From positions 186,001 to 250,000 of the forward strand of contig NZ_VTAV01000005.1 of NCBI RefSeq assembly GCF_008180195.1: a stretch of 64,000 bases of DNA. Direction: 5' to 3'. This document shows positions 53,844 through 63,864 of the stretch, piece by piece; position 1 is the stretch's first letter, and each line of letters opens with the position of its first letter. The notes beneath the pieces are model-generated. The model did not search any database and was not told where the DNA came from. It worked only from the letters and a program-made list of their open reading frames with translations. A program made the position numbers and the translations under genes. This DNA is from Sphingobacterium phlebotomi. Lineage in GTDB: Bacteria > Bacteroidota > Bacteroidia > Sphingobacteriales > Sphingobacteriaceae.

Positions 53844-56800
53844 ATGAATCTATTAAAACGATATAGCGTACATAACGAGTTAAAATTTTTACGGGGTATA
53901 TTTTTATTTTTCCTTTTCGCAGGTATCTGTACAGTTAAAGCACAACGAATTTCGGATATGAGTGATCTTTTTGCTTCTCCGCAAACTACGGCTATTTTTA
54001 AATTAATTGAAGCGCCAGTGACCTATTATACTGGACAACCAAATATTTCAATCCCGATATATACAATTGAGGAAAAAGGTATATCTATTCCTGTCACAAT
54101 CTCATTTAATACAAGTGGCATATATGTTACGGAAGAATCCACTGCTATAGGTATTGGAGCAAGGTTAGATTGGGGGGGAGCAATTGTAAGAAGCGCCAAT
54201 GGCAGACCAGATGAACATGGTTTTTTTTCTGAACCTTATATGATCAACGAGTTAAAGCAAGAAATACCTAAAAATTATAATGCTTTTCAAACACCCTCAG
54301 CGGTATGTTACCCATACTGTAATATGTCATCAAGCATATTAGAATTCGTTAGGCGAGCAGAGATATATGATGTAGTAAAGAGTTACAACGATCCATATAA
54401 AACGGGTAACTCCGGTACGATAACGGATCTTAGACCTGATAATTTCTTTTATAATTTTTCTAATAAAAGTGGATTATTCCGTTTTAATCAATCAAACCGA
54501 AAATTCTTGACATTCCCCTTAGATGATATAAATATTAAACATTCTATTGGATCCTCATTTCGAATTCAAAAATTTGATATAACAACATCAGACGGAGTGA
54601 TGTATACTTTCGGTGATGGAGCAGTTGAATTTACAAGTGAATTTGCAAACCCATTTGATCAAGCTTGGTTTATAAGAAGAGTCTCAAATGCAAACGGGAG
54701 TAGTGTTGAATTCGAATATCTTTCTAATCACTATATTAGGGCCAAAGAATTGAAAGAAGAGTATTGGGTTCCCTATCCGAACGGTGGATACAGTTCTTCA
54801 ACTGGAGGAGAAGGTTATATAACAGAGGAAATGCTAATACAGCAAATAACTTTTAATAGTGGAAGGCTGGAATTTAAATACATTAGAGATAGACAAGATT
54901 TCAGTCTAACGGCCCCAAATTTTGCAAATGCTGGAATGCCTGCACCTAGACTTGATGAAATTTTGCTCTTTAACAAAGAGAACGAGCTCGTTAAATCTTT
55001 CAAATTTCATCAATCCTATTTCGTTGCAAATCAATCAAATGATCCGGTACTAGACAAACGACTAAAACTGGATTCGTTAAGTATTAAGGATATATCTAGT
55101 AAAGCCATCGAACGATATAAATTTCTTTATTATCAAGACGGTTCGCTGCCCACTAAACAAACGAAAGGGAGAGACCACTGGGGATATTATAATGGAGCGG
55201 ACGATAACACCTCCCTTATCCCATCATCAAGTAAACCTCTAGCAGAAGGTTTCCGCCCCTTAAACTACTGGGGAGTTTATAACGATCGTGCTATTAATGA
55301 GCAGAAAAGTAAATGTTTTACAATAAAAAGTATTGTCTTTCCGACCGGGGCAAGACGAGAGTATGACTTTGAAAATCATGATGTACGGTGGTATGAAGAG
55401 TATAACGAGATGAAAGAACTTTCGAATGAAGGATACGATTTACATAGGGAGCAATTGATAGTGGGTGGAAGCACATTATCCCAATGTTCTCCTATTCCTG
55501 ATTACATTAGTACAAACGGTGCGGAACGAATCATTTACTCAAATGAATTCGATGTGCTTGATTTTAACGATTTACCAATAGGTGATCCAAGTGTGCACAT
55601 TCAAACAAATTACATTCATTCTGAAATAACAAATTCCGAACTTAATATGTGGGACTATCGTATTATTATTGGACTGCAGAAAAAGACAGAGAATACTTTT
55701 AATAATCATGTTGTACTCGCTAGCGTAGATCAATCTAATTTCACAAAAGACACGGAACTTAGAGCGAAATTACCTTTTCTGGTAGATGGAACTTATCGTA
55801 TCTATGTTAGATTGTTAGCGCCCCCCCCATTTGTCATGGATCAATGGGATAGACAATATGATCATAATACTATTATCCGGCTAGCATACAGAAGAAAGAA
55901 CTATGGAAATATACGTGTTGGTGGATTACGGATAAAAGAAATTACAGATTACGAAGGCGACTCTACATATTCAACCAATTTCGAATATGTGGTTAGTGAC
56001 AATTATTCATCAGGAAACTTGGTTAATGCTCCTCAATATAAAGAATATATTTCCACTAAGCAACAAAATTCCGTTTCAGGAGGTTCCCCGATACCGTATC
56101 ATGGTTATCGTATTTGTTCGGAACCTGTAATACCCCTTGCTAAAACTCAAGGGTCAAATGTTGGCTATACGAATGTTATTAAATCTAGGGTATCCGGAGA
56201 AGAGGTACTAAAGGAAGAATATTCCTTTAGTTTCAAGAAAAGCTTAAATTCTGGATATTATAAAGAATACTATCAGGAAATAGAACCTAGAATCTGGCAA
56301 AACGGAAAACTGAACACTATGACAATGTTTAAAGACAACATACCTATATACAAAGAAGTTTACGATTACTATGGGACAGAAAAAGAAACAGACAAGGGAT
56401 TTGTTGAAGAAATTAACACAAATCTACTTGGGAATCTAGCAGGCTATGGTTATCAAACGAATACTTCCGATATAACGATTGGTCGTCGTGCGTTCAACGA
56501 TTACACCGTTTTGTATCATGTAGACAATTACTCAAGAATAATCTCGCCTTATGAATCTAGTATTGTGGTTTCTCCTCCCATTAAAATTCCTTATTTCAAA
56601 ATCTATACAGGGTTTGACAAGATAAAGAGTAAGAGAACTATAAATTATAGTCCGTCGGGCACTACCGAACAGTTAACTACATATTATTATGATAATTTGG
56701 ATCACCTTCAACCTACCCGTATAGAAGTAATAAGTAGTGAAGGAAGTAAAAATATTACTCAGATAAGTTATCCAAATGACTATATAAATATTTCCGGTTT

Positions 56801-58238
56801 CATTGGTGATATGAAGGAGAAACACTTAATCGCTTATCCAATTGAACAAGTGAATTATAAGGAAGTGGGCACTGCTCGTACTATTCTATCGGGTAAACTC
56901 ACAACTTATAAAACAGGGGGGAAGGGATTGCTAGACGAGATATTTTTGATTGAAACTGCAAATCCAATTGCGCTATCGACTTTCAAGTTCAGTAATCGTT
57001 CCGTAAACCAGCTTCCACCGATAGGTATTATGACGTCTTTTTCTCCTGACGAGCGTTATCATTCACGTTATACGTACAATTCGTATGATATAAAGGGCAA
57101 TCCATTACAAGTTACAGAAGTCGACCATCCGCCTACTAGCTACCTCTGGTCGTATAATGGTCAATATCTTTTAGCAGAGATCAGGAATGCAAATCAATCT
57201 GATATTGCATACTCGGGTTTTGAGGATGAGGGAAAAGGAAACTGGACGTACAGCGGTTCAACCATTAGAGATGCGACGGCGCCAACGGGACGACTTGTTT
57301 ATAGTTTACAAGGAGGTAGTATGGTGAAAGCGGGGCTTGCTCCGTCTCGTAAATACATTTTGACATATTGGGCAAAAGGTGCATCTGCCGCGAATATCAG
57401 CGGTGGCATAGCAATGAAAATGAATACAAAGGGGGGCTGGATACAGTATAGACGAGAGGTGACAGCGGTTTCCTCGGTAACGCTATCGGGCAATGTTTTG
57501 ATTGACGATGTGCGTCTATATCCACTGGAAGCATCTATGTTCACGGCCACTTATATTCCCTTAGTAGGAATGACGAGTAAAAGCGATCCACGGGGCATCA
57601 CGGAATACTATGAATACGACAGCTTCGGCCGGTTATCTACGGTAAAAGATTTTGAAGGGAATATACTGAAGACATACTGTTACAATTATGCCGGTCAGCA
57701 GGTTGACTGTTATACCGATCCGATAGTTTATAAAAATGTTCCGAAGAGCCAGATCTTTCAAAAGAACAACTGTACGGCGGGGCTAATCGGTAGTAATGTT
57801 ACGTATACCGTTCCCGCAGAAGTGTATACCTCTATTATTTCCCAGGCAGATGCTGATCAGCAGGCGCTAGACGATATCGATGCGAACGGGCAGAGCTATG
57901 CCAATCAGCACGGTTCCTGCGTTTCCCCTGTTACGGCGCTGACCCTTCATAATAAAACCGGTCAGCAACTTTCAAATGCGTCGATCAGCCTCTGGCAGGG
58001 GACGGTGCTTGTGGGAACATATTCGTTTCCCCAGACTGTGGGTGGAAGTCAGATCTATTTCAATATTCCTGCAGGTACCTATCGCATAGATACGAATATC
58101 TCCACTGCAAACCCTACCCAGTATACTTTTCGCCTGCCCACCTTGGGCTTGACCAAAATTGGAAATTCGAGTTTTGGCCAGATCCAGCTTGTGGCAAATG
58201 GCATATTGCCGGTTGAACTGGAATTTAATTTTCATTAG
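53844..58238 (+). CDS. secreted RHS/YD-repeat-like protein with DUF5977 domain
   Basis: 1464 residues. A signal-anchor-type N-terminus (hydrophobic about 18-33, ending VKAQ) suggests export. The N-terminal two thirds form a TcB/SpvB-like or RHS-related beta-rich shell with few clear repeats. YD-type repeats appear late (TEYYEYDSFGRLSTVKDFEGN near 1255). A DUF5977 domain follows at about 1290-1360 (SQIFQKNNCTAGLIGSNVTYTVPAEVY, ISQADADQQALDDIDANGQSYANQHGSC). There is no RHS core motif and no toxin-like tail. The first ~1,200 codons are AT-rich, the rest GC-richer, matching the next gene. Possibly a scaffold or adhesin working with the following toxin. Confidence 0.78.
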   Translation: MNLLKRYSVHNELKFLRGIFLFFLFAGICTVKAQRISDMSDLFASPQTTAIFKLIEAPVTYYTGQPNISIPIYTIEEKGISIPVTISFNTSGIYVTEESTAIGIGARLDWGGAIVRSANGRPDEHGFFSEPYMINELKQEIPKNYNAFQTPSAVCYPYCNMSSSILEFVRRAEIYDVVKSYNDPYKTGNSGTITDLRPDNFFYNFSNKSGLFRFNQSNRKFLTFPLDDINIKHSIGSSFRIQKFDITTSDGVMYTFGDGAVEFTSEFANPFDQAWFIRRVSNANGSSVEFEYLSNHYIRAKELKEEYWVPYPNGGYSSSTGGEGYITEEMLIQQITFNSGRLEFKYIRDRQDFSLTAPNFANAGMPAPRLDEILLFNKENELVKSFKFHQSYFVANQSNDPVLDKRLKLDSLSIKDISSKAIERYKFLYYQDGSLPTKQTKGRDHWGYYNGADDNTSLIPSSSKPLAEGFRPLNYWGVYNDRAINEQKSKCFTIKSIVFPTGARREYDFENHDVRWYEEYNEMKELSNEGYDLHREQLIVGGSTLSQCSPIPDYISTNGAERIIYSNEFDVLDFNDLPIGDPSVHIQTNYIHSEITNSELNMWDYRIIIGLQKKTENTFNNHVVLASVDQSNFTKDTELRAKLPFLVDGTYRIYVRLLAPPPFVMDQWDRQYDHNTIIRLAYRRKNYGNIRVGGLRIKEITDYEGDSTYSTNFEYVVSDNYSSGNLVNAPQYKEYISTKQQNSVSGGSPIPYHGYRICSEPVIPLAKTQGSNVGYTNVIKSRVSGEEVLKEEYSFSFKKSLNSGYYKEYYQEIEPRIWQNGKLNTMTMFKDNIPIYKEVYDYYGTEKETDKGFVEEINTNLLGNLAGYGYQTNTSDITIGRRAFNDYTVLYHVDNYSRIISPYESSIVVSPPIKIPYFKIYTGFDKIKSKRTINYSPSGTTEQLTTYYYDNLDHLQPTRIEVISSEGSKNITQISYPNDYINISGFIGDMKEKHLIAYPIEQVNYKEVGTARTILSGKLTTYKTGGKGLLDEIFLIETANPIALSTFKFSNRSVNQLPPIGIMTSFSPDERYHSRYTYNSYDIKGNPLQVTEVDHPPTSYLWSYNGQYLLAEIRNANQSDIAYSGFEDEGKGNWTYSGSTIRDATAPTGRLVYSLQGGSMVKAGLAPSRKYILTYWAKGASAANISGGIAMKMNTKGGWIQYRREVTAVSSVTLSGNVLIDDVRLYPLEASMFTATYIPLVGMTSKSDPRGITEYYEYDSFGRLSTVKDFEGNILKTYCYNYAGQQVDCYTDPIVYKNVPKSQIFQKNNCTAGLIGSNVTYTVPAEVYTSIISQADADQQALDDIDANGQSYANQHGSCVSPVTALTLHNKTGQQLSNASISLWQGTVLVGTYSFPQTVGGSQIYFNIPAGTYRIDTNISTANPTQYTFRLPTLGLTKIGNSSFGQIQLVANGILPVELEFNFH

Positions 58239-58247
58239 ATCGATATC

Positions 58248-61200
58248 ATGAAACTATTCAATTTAATATATAGCATTGCCTTTTTTATGTTTTGTGGTTT
58301 CCTTGGAGAAGCTTACGGGCAGACGGACACAGTTGGTGCACATCTGCGTAACCAAAGCTATGAGATGCCGCAGCAGATGTTTTCGGTTCCTTCCGGACAG
58401 GGCATGCAACCTCTGGCAGCCAGTGCTCCGGTTATCAGCTATGGTTCCGCGCGAAGCATTGCCGTGAACCAGGAATTCAACTGGGCACCGTCCAACAGTG
58501 GAGGCGGTGCGGAATTTGGTGTAACGGTCGAGCAGACCCTTACGGGCTATTACAACCCGCTGAGTTCGATCTGCGCACCGGATGGTACGCTCTATATAGC
58601 CAATACTGGGTATCATTCTATCATGAAGCGAACCGCGGGTGGTGTTCAGACGGTATTTGCCGGCGGGAACAGCACCGCCTATGGCTACGTCAACGGCACA
58701 GGTACAGCCGCCCGCTTTCGCCATCCTAGCTTTGTGGTGCTCGATGCTTCGGGAAACATTTTTCTGACCGACCAGCAGAACCACCGTATACGGAAGATTA
58801 CACCCTCGGGCGTAGTGACGACCTTTGCCGGCAGCGGCAATATCGGTTCGGCCAACGGTACGGGTACGGCGGCTTCATTCCATTATCCCATGGGTCTGGC
58901 TTTTGATGCTTCGGGAAACCTTTATGTTGCCGATGCCTACAACAACAAGATCCGCAAGATCACGCCTTCAGGCGTGGTAAGCGACTACGCCGGTAGCGGT
59001 GTCCAGGGTATGCAGGACGGAACTGCCGCGACGGCCAGCTTTTATCAGCCGAGGTCTATATATTTTGATGATAACGGGGACATGTACGTTGCCGACCGGC
59101 TTAACGACCTCCTGAGGAAGGTCAGCGGGGGTATGGTTACGACGGTAGCGGGGAACGGTACTACGGGTTTTGTTGACGGTCAGGGCGGTGCTGCGCGTTT
59201 CAACGGTATGGGGGATATGATTGTTAAGCGGGGGAATATATACTCGGTGGATATACACAACCATGCCCTGCGCTATGTGTCGCCTTTGGGGAATGTTATC
59301 ACGATATCCACAAGCGGTCAGTTTACCACTCCTGTCAATATATGTGAAGATCCTGCAGGGAAGTTCTACATAACGGAGAATACCGCTAACCGTGTCAAGC
59401 GGGTCAACGTACAGCGTGCCTACAGCATCAGTCCCTCGCTTCCCGACGGTCTGATATTCGATGAGAGTACGGGGAGGATCAGTGGCAGACTGGGTTCCGT
59501 CCGGGCTTCACAGAGCTATACGGTCACCGCGCGCAACAACATGGGCAGCTCAACCTCAACGGTTACTTTCTCCGTGGCAACCGGAGACGGGCCGACCGTA
59601 TCCTCGGACCAGAACTATATCCTGGAAACTATCCCGAGACAGGCCTACAGCAGCGTTTCGGCAATGGAGGACAAACCGGTAGGTTCGGTCAACAGGCGTG
59701 TCCAGTACTTCGACGGGCTGGGCCGTCCGCTCCAAAATGTCGAATGGCAGGGCAGCCCCTCAAAGAAGGATGTTGTACAGCATATCGAGTACGACGGTTT
59801 CGGCAGGGAGACCATCAAATATCTTCCCTACGCAGACGACACGAGCAAAAACGGGAGTTTTAAGGTCGACGGCAAGCTTAAGCAGCAATATTACTATAAA
59901 AACGCAGGTGCCATAACCGGCAAGACGACAGGATGGGATCCTTACATAAAAAAAACAGGTAACCCCTACGCCGTAACAGTGTTCGAGAACAGTCCCCTGA
60001 ACCGGATAAAGGAACAGGGGGCTCCGGGAGAAGTCTGGCAGCCTGCAGCAGCCCGTACGCCGGATGTGGGCCGTACGGTGGTAACGGAGTATGGTACGAA
60101 TACGGAAGATGATGTACGGCTGTGGCGACTGAATGGTTCGGGTGCCCTTGGCGGAAAGACCTATTATGCGCCCGGCCGGCTGTACAAAACGGTGATGAAA
60201 GACGAAAACTGGGATTCCGGTAACAAAGGCACCGTGGAGGAATACAGGGACTTTGAAGACCGGGTGGTACTGAAGCGTGTTTGGGAGAGTGAAAGCAACA
60301 AACTGGAGACGCAGTATGTCTACGATGATTTCGGTGACCTGCGGTATGTCATCCCGCCGGCAGTTACGACAGACACCCTGACGGTCAAAGCCGGTGATCC
60401 CGATTTCTGGAACTATGTGTACGCCTACCGTTACGACGGGCGCCGGCGTCTTATCGAAAAGAAGATCCCGGGCAGGGGCTGGGAGCATATTGTCTACAAT
60501 AAGAACGACCAGCCGGTATTGACGCAGGACAGTGTACAACGGATTAAGCCTGTTCCGGAATGGAGCTACACGAAATACGACGCCTTTGGCCGTGTTACGG
60601 AGACGGGCATCTTCCGCAGGAACCTTTCCCGTTCGGCCCTGCAGGACACGCTGAACTTGGAGCAGGCGGATGCATCGAGGGCATTCTGGGAAACCAGGGG
60701 ACATAACGCCCTTTCCTACGACAACAAAAGTTACCCCCGGGGAACTTCCACCAAGACGGTCCTTACGGTTAACTATTATGACGATTACGGCTTCAAGACC
60801 ACAAATGTACTTCCTGCAAGTAGCGGCCTGAACAGCACGACCATGGTGAAGGGACTGCTTACGGGGGCGAAAGTCAGTAAGGACGACGGAAGCACGCCAC
60901 TGCTTTCGGTAAACTATTATGACAAGAAAGCCCGTTTGATCGAGACGATCTCGAATAACCATCTGGGAGGAACTGACCGGATAACGAATACATACACTTT
61001 CCCGGGCGAGCTGCTGACCAGCAATCACGAGCACAAGGCTTCGCCTACAGGGACAGCAACGACCATATTGACAACGAACATATATGACCACGTAGGGCGT
61101 TTGGTGGAAACGAAGAAAAAGGTGGGTAGCCAGCCGGAGATCATCCAGAGCAGGCTGGCATATAACGGGATCGGGCAGCTGATAACGAAAGCCCTGCATG

Positions 61201-63053
61201 TTGTCGATGACGGGACGGATATAGCCGAAGATATGGTACTGGACGGGAGCGATGTGATAAACCCCCAGCAGACATATGAAAAGGTAGCGACGTCCAGTAT
61301 TACATTAAAGCCGGGCTTCCATGCGCCGTTGGGTTCCAGTTTCCACGCCTCTATCGTGCCAGGAAATTCCCTGCAGACGATCCAATATACCTACAACCCG
61401 CGGGGATGGTTAAAGAGCGCCATTTCAAAGGACTTCGAGAGCGAGCTGTATTACGAGGACGGCTCGGTACCGCAGTACAACGGCAACATCTCCGAGCAGC
61501 ACTGGAAACACGACGATGGTACTCCAAAATGGTCTACCTATGCCTACGACGGTCTCAACAGGTTGAAGGACGGCAACAGTGTAAACGGTGGTATGCATGA
61601 ACAGCTGATCTATGACGATATGGGTAACATTACAAAGCTAACGCGCGATGGCACGGCGATCAACTATACATACACCGGTAACCGCCTGACCGCGCTGAGC
61701 GGTGGTCTGGGGGGCAGCTATCTTTATGATGCCAACGGCAATGTGACGAAAGACCGCATGGGTACGAGCCTTACCTACAACCACCTGAACCTGCCCAAAA
61801 CGGCGAACAGAACGCAGTCGGGCGCTAACCCGGCGGTAGCTGTACAGTACCTCTATGATGCTGTGGGTACCAAGCTGCGCAAGACTTCTACCGTTGGTGG
61901 TACGGTCACGACGCGGGATTATGTTGGAGGTATCGAATACAGTAAAGTGGGCAATGCAGCGAGTGCAATTGAGATGATCCATACGGAGGAAGGCTACCTG
62001 CAGCGTAACGCGAGTAACAATACCTATACCTACCATTACAACCTCACGGATCATTTGGGCAACGTACGGGCTACTTTGCAGCAATCGACGGGTGAGGTTA
62101 TCCAGAAGCATGACTATTATCCTTTCGGCAAGGCCAAAGCTCTTGTAACTTCGGGGATCAATAAGTACCTTTATAACGGAAAGGAAATACAGGATGAGTT
62201 AGGGGGACATTACGATTACGGCGCGAGGTTCTACGATGCGGAGATAGGAAGATGGAACGTCGTGGATCCGCTGGCGGAAGTGTATTCTTCGTATTCCCCT
62301 TATGCCTACGTTGAAAATAGTCCTATTAATTTTACAGATCCAACGGGTATGTATAAAGTGGATGCTAATGGCAACATTAGTATCACGGATCAAGATGAGA
62401 TTGAAAAGTTTTTGGGATTTTTAAATTCTAATCCAAATGCTGGATTTAATGAGTCATCTGACCATATTCGCAATGCCGATAACGGTTTTAAGCTTGAGCT
62501 GGATGAAGTAATTGTTACCGGGCGAAGTGCATTTGAAAGTGGAGGATGGCTTGGAGGCGCAGAAGGGCAGGCTTCTGATGCTATGAGTAGGATGGCGAAT
62601 GCAACTGGCATATATTGGCAGGAAGGAGGACGGCATAACATGTTGTCCAATCCCGAGAATGTGACCAGGTTGGAAATGCCTTGGTATGTGGCCGGCCGGG
62701 GAGGCCCGAACGCTCTTGGTGGCGTAGCAAAAGGTTTAGGAAAATGGTTACAAGGAGGAAAGACGTTTAATCAGTATAAGAGGCTACAGGGAGGCACCCA
62801 AACTTTAAGAGAGATTTCAACTTCAACAGGAATACAAAGAATAAGTACTGAGTTCCATCATGTTTTCATCACCCAACGAATGCAAAAAATGTATAATATT
62901 CCAAATTGGTTGGTAAATAATAGATTAAATGTATGGAAACTCAATACGGTACAACATTCGTTAATTGATTCCTACCGTTATAGGTTTTTAAGGCAAGGTT
63001 TTAAATCAGATGTTAGTTGGTTCGGTAAATATAATTGGTTCACTAAATTTTAG
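58248..63053 (+). CDS. RHS-repeat polymorphic toxin with NHL propeller and putative HNH/ENDO VII-type nuclease tail
   Basis: 1601 residues. Order: signal peptide (1-25, GEAYGQ); NHL repeats (about 95-380; GLAFDASGNLYVADAYNNKI); an Ig-like domain (about 390-448); DUF6443 (about 455-650); RHS/YD repeats (to about 1260); the RHS-associated core (about 1265-1367; DHLGNVRATL, YYPFGKAK, YLYNGKEIQDELGGHYDYGA, RFYDAEIGRWNVVDPLAE, SPYAYVENSPINFTDPTGM). A variable tail of about 234 residues follows, with ELDEVIVTGR and then EFHHVFITQRMQ (about 1535), NIPNWLVNNRLNVWKLN and VQHSLIDSYR. The E-x-H-H…N…H spacing resembles HNH/ENDO VII nucleases. The tail is AT-rich against a GC-rich body. Secretion route unknown. 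Confidence 0.85.
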   Translation: MKLFNLIYSIAFFMFCGFLGEAYGQTDTVGAHLRNQSYEMPQQMFSVPSGQGMQPLAASAPVISYGSARSIAVNQEFNWAPSNSGGGAEFGVTVEQTLTGYYNPLSSICAPDGTLYIANTGYHSIMKRTAGGVQTVFAGGNSTAYGYVNGTGTAARFRHPSFVVLDASGNIFLTDQQNHRIRKITPSGVVTTFAGSGNIGSANGTGTAASFHYPMGLAFDASGNLYVADAYNNKIRKITPSGVVSDYAGSGVQGMQDGTAATASFYQPRSIYFDDNGDMYVADRLNDLLRKVSGGMVTTVAGNGTTGFVDGQGGAARFNGMGDMIVKRGNIYSVDIHNHALRYVSPLGNVITISTSGQFTTPVNICEDPAGKFYITENTANRVKRVNVQRAYSISPSLPDGLIFDESTGRISGRLGSVRASQSYTVTARNNMGSSTSTVTFSVATGDGPTVSSDQNYILETIPRQAYSSVSAMEDKPVGSVNRRVQYFDGLGRPLQNVEWQGSPSKKDVVQHIEYDGFGRETIKYLPYADDTSKNGSFKVDGKLKQQYYYKNAGAITGKTTGWDPYIKKTGNPYAVTVFENSPLNRIKEQGAPGEVWQPAAARTPDVGRTVVTEYGTNTEDDVRLWRLNGSGALGGKTYYAPGRLYKTVMKDENWDSGNKGTVEEYRDFEDRVVLKRVWESESNKLETQYVYDDFGDLRYVIPPAVTTDTLTVKAGDPDFWNYVYAYRYDGRRRLIEKKIPGRGWEHIVYNKNDQPVLTQDSVQRIKPVPEWSYTKYDAFGRVTETGIFRRNLSRSALQDTLNLEQADASRAFWETRGHNALSYDNKSYPRGTSTKTVLTVNYYDDYGFKTTNVLPASSGLNSTTMVKGLLTGAKVSKDDGSTPLLSVNYYDKKARLIETISNNHLGGTDRITNTYTFPGELLTSNHEHKASPTGTATTILTTNIYDHVGRLVETKKKVGSQPEIIQSRLAYNGIGQLITKALHVVDDGTDIAEDMVLDGSDVINPQQTYEKVATSSITLKPGFHAPLGSSFHASIVPGNSLQTIQYTYNPRGWLKSAISKDFESELYYEDGSVPQYNGNISEQHWKHDDGTPKWSTYAYDGLNRLKDGNSVNGGMHEQLIYDDMGNITKLTRDGTAINYTYTGNRLTALSGGLGGSYLYDANGNVTKDRMGTSLTYNHLNLPKTANRTQSGANPAVAVQYLYDAVGTKLRKTSTVGGTVTTRDYVGGIEYSKVGNAASAIEMIHTEEGYLQRNASNNTYTYHYNLTDHLGNVRATLQQSTGEVIQKHDYYPFGKAKALVTSGINKYLYNGKEIQDELGGHYDYGARFYDAEIGRWNVVDPLAEVYSSYSPYAYVENSPINFTDPTGMYKVDANGNISITDQDEIEKFLGFLNSNPNAGFNESSDHIRNADNGFKLELDEVIVTGRSAFESGGWLGGAEGQASDAMSRMANATGIYWQEGGRHNMLSNPENVTRLEMPWYVAGRGGPNALGGVAKGLGKWLQGGKTFNQYKRLQGGTQTLREISTSTGIQRISTEFHHVFITQRMQKMYNIPNWLVNNRLNVWKLNTVQHSLIDSYRYRFLRQGFKSDVSWFGKYNWFTKF

Positions 63054-63059
63054 AAATTA

Positions 63060-63701
63060 ATGGGCATATTTAATTTTTTTAAAAGAACGAAGATAGAAGA
63101 ATGGGAGCTTCTTTTGCTTAAGAACGTGATAACTAACCTTCCTAAAGAGTATTTAAAACTAATTAACCAAATAGATGATGGGTTGTTTAGGAACGTTTTA
63201 CTGGATGCGAGCGATATACCTGGGTATGTGTCTTTTGGTTTCAATTTTAATGTTTATAAAAAATATTGCAATGAAAACGAAAAGAGTTATAAACTAACAA
63301 GCATTAAGGTATATGATAACCGTACATCGACCTTTTTAAATTATGCTGTTTATGTTTCAAGTGGTGTAATAAATGGTTATTCATTAGAAAGAGACAAAAA
63401 GTCTAAAATTGACGTCAGTAGAATTGATGTGTCCGGTTTCAGGAAAGAAATAATCGGAGAATCGGATTATAGCCGAATTGTAAATATTCTTAATGAAGAA
63501 GAAAGGAAAGTTTTAACGTCCTCAGAAGTTTATTCTGTCTTTGTAAAGAACAAGGAATACTTTCATATTAAAGATTTAGAAGATGGCGACTTTATTGGGA
63601 TAGATAAGAAGAAATTTGTCTACAAAATCACGCATGATCCGTTGGAAGTAGTCTTACTCAATCAAACAATAATAGATGTTTTTAAACAGCCATCAAAATA
63701 G
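63060..63701 (+). CDS. putative immunity protein for the RHS toxin
   Basis: 213 residues, starting six bases after the toxin stop. No signal peptide: cytoplasmic, as expected of an immunity protein against an incoming nuclease. The C-terminal part DLEDGDFIGIDKKKFVYKITHDPLEVVLLNQTIIDVF has a weak likeness to SUKH/SMI1-type immunity domains (a Gly-Asp-x-x-x-Ile-Asp strand with a late hydrophobic helix), not enough to assign a family. Its AT-rich composition equals that of the toxin tail, so the two probably moved together. Function is inferred from position. Confidence 0.7.
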   Translation: MGIFNFFKRTKIEEWELLLLKNVITNLPKEYLKLINQIDDGLFRNVLLDASDIPGYVSFGFNFNVYKKYCNENEKSYKLTSIKVYDNRTSTFLNYAVYVSSGVINGYSLERDKKSKIDVSRIDVSGFRKEIIGESDYSRIVNILNEEERKVLTSSEVYSVFVKNKEYFHIKDLEDGDFIGIDKKKFVYKITHDPLEVVLLNQTIIDVFKQPSK

Positions 63702-63864
63702 TGGTAATGTGTAAGTTTTTACCTCTTTCTGATTTCTTCCAAAATCTACGAGGGGTCAGTTTTACTTCAAAGAAACCTGTTATGTTTTCTAACTATAAAA
63801 AAGGCTGAAAGTTAGCTGTCGAAAAACATGCCTAATTGGCAAGAACTTTTTTAATGGTGTTGAA
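63702..63864. other. gap after the immunity gene
   Basis: 163 AT-rich bases with no recognised gene, repeat or terminator; contains GAGGGGTCAGTTTTACTTC near 63749, whose origin I cannot assign. Confidence 0.4.

Noticed and set aside
59760..61199. 479-codon frame antisense to the RHS toxin gene
   Set aside because: Long antisense frames are expected opposite GC-rich repeats; no start signal or family likeness.
58248..63053. Type IX secretion C-terminal sorting domain on the RHS proteins
   Set aside because: The C-termini end in a toxin-like tail or DUF5977-linked beta domain, without the T9SS CTD motifs.
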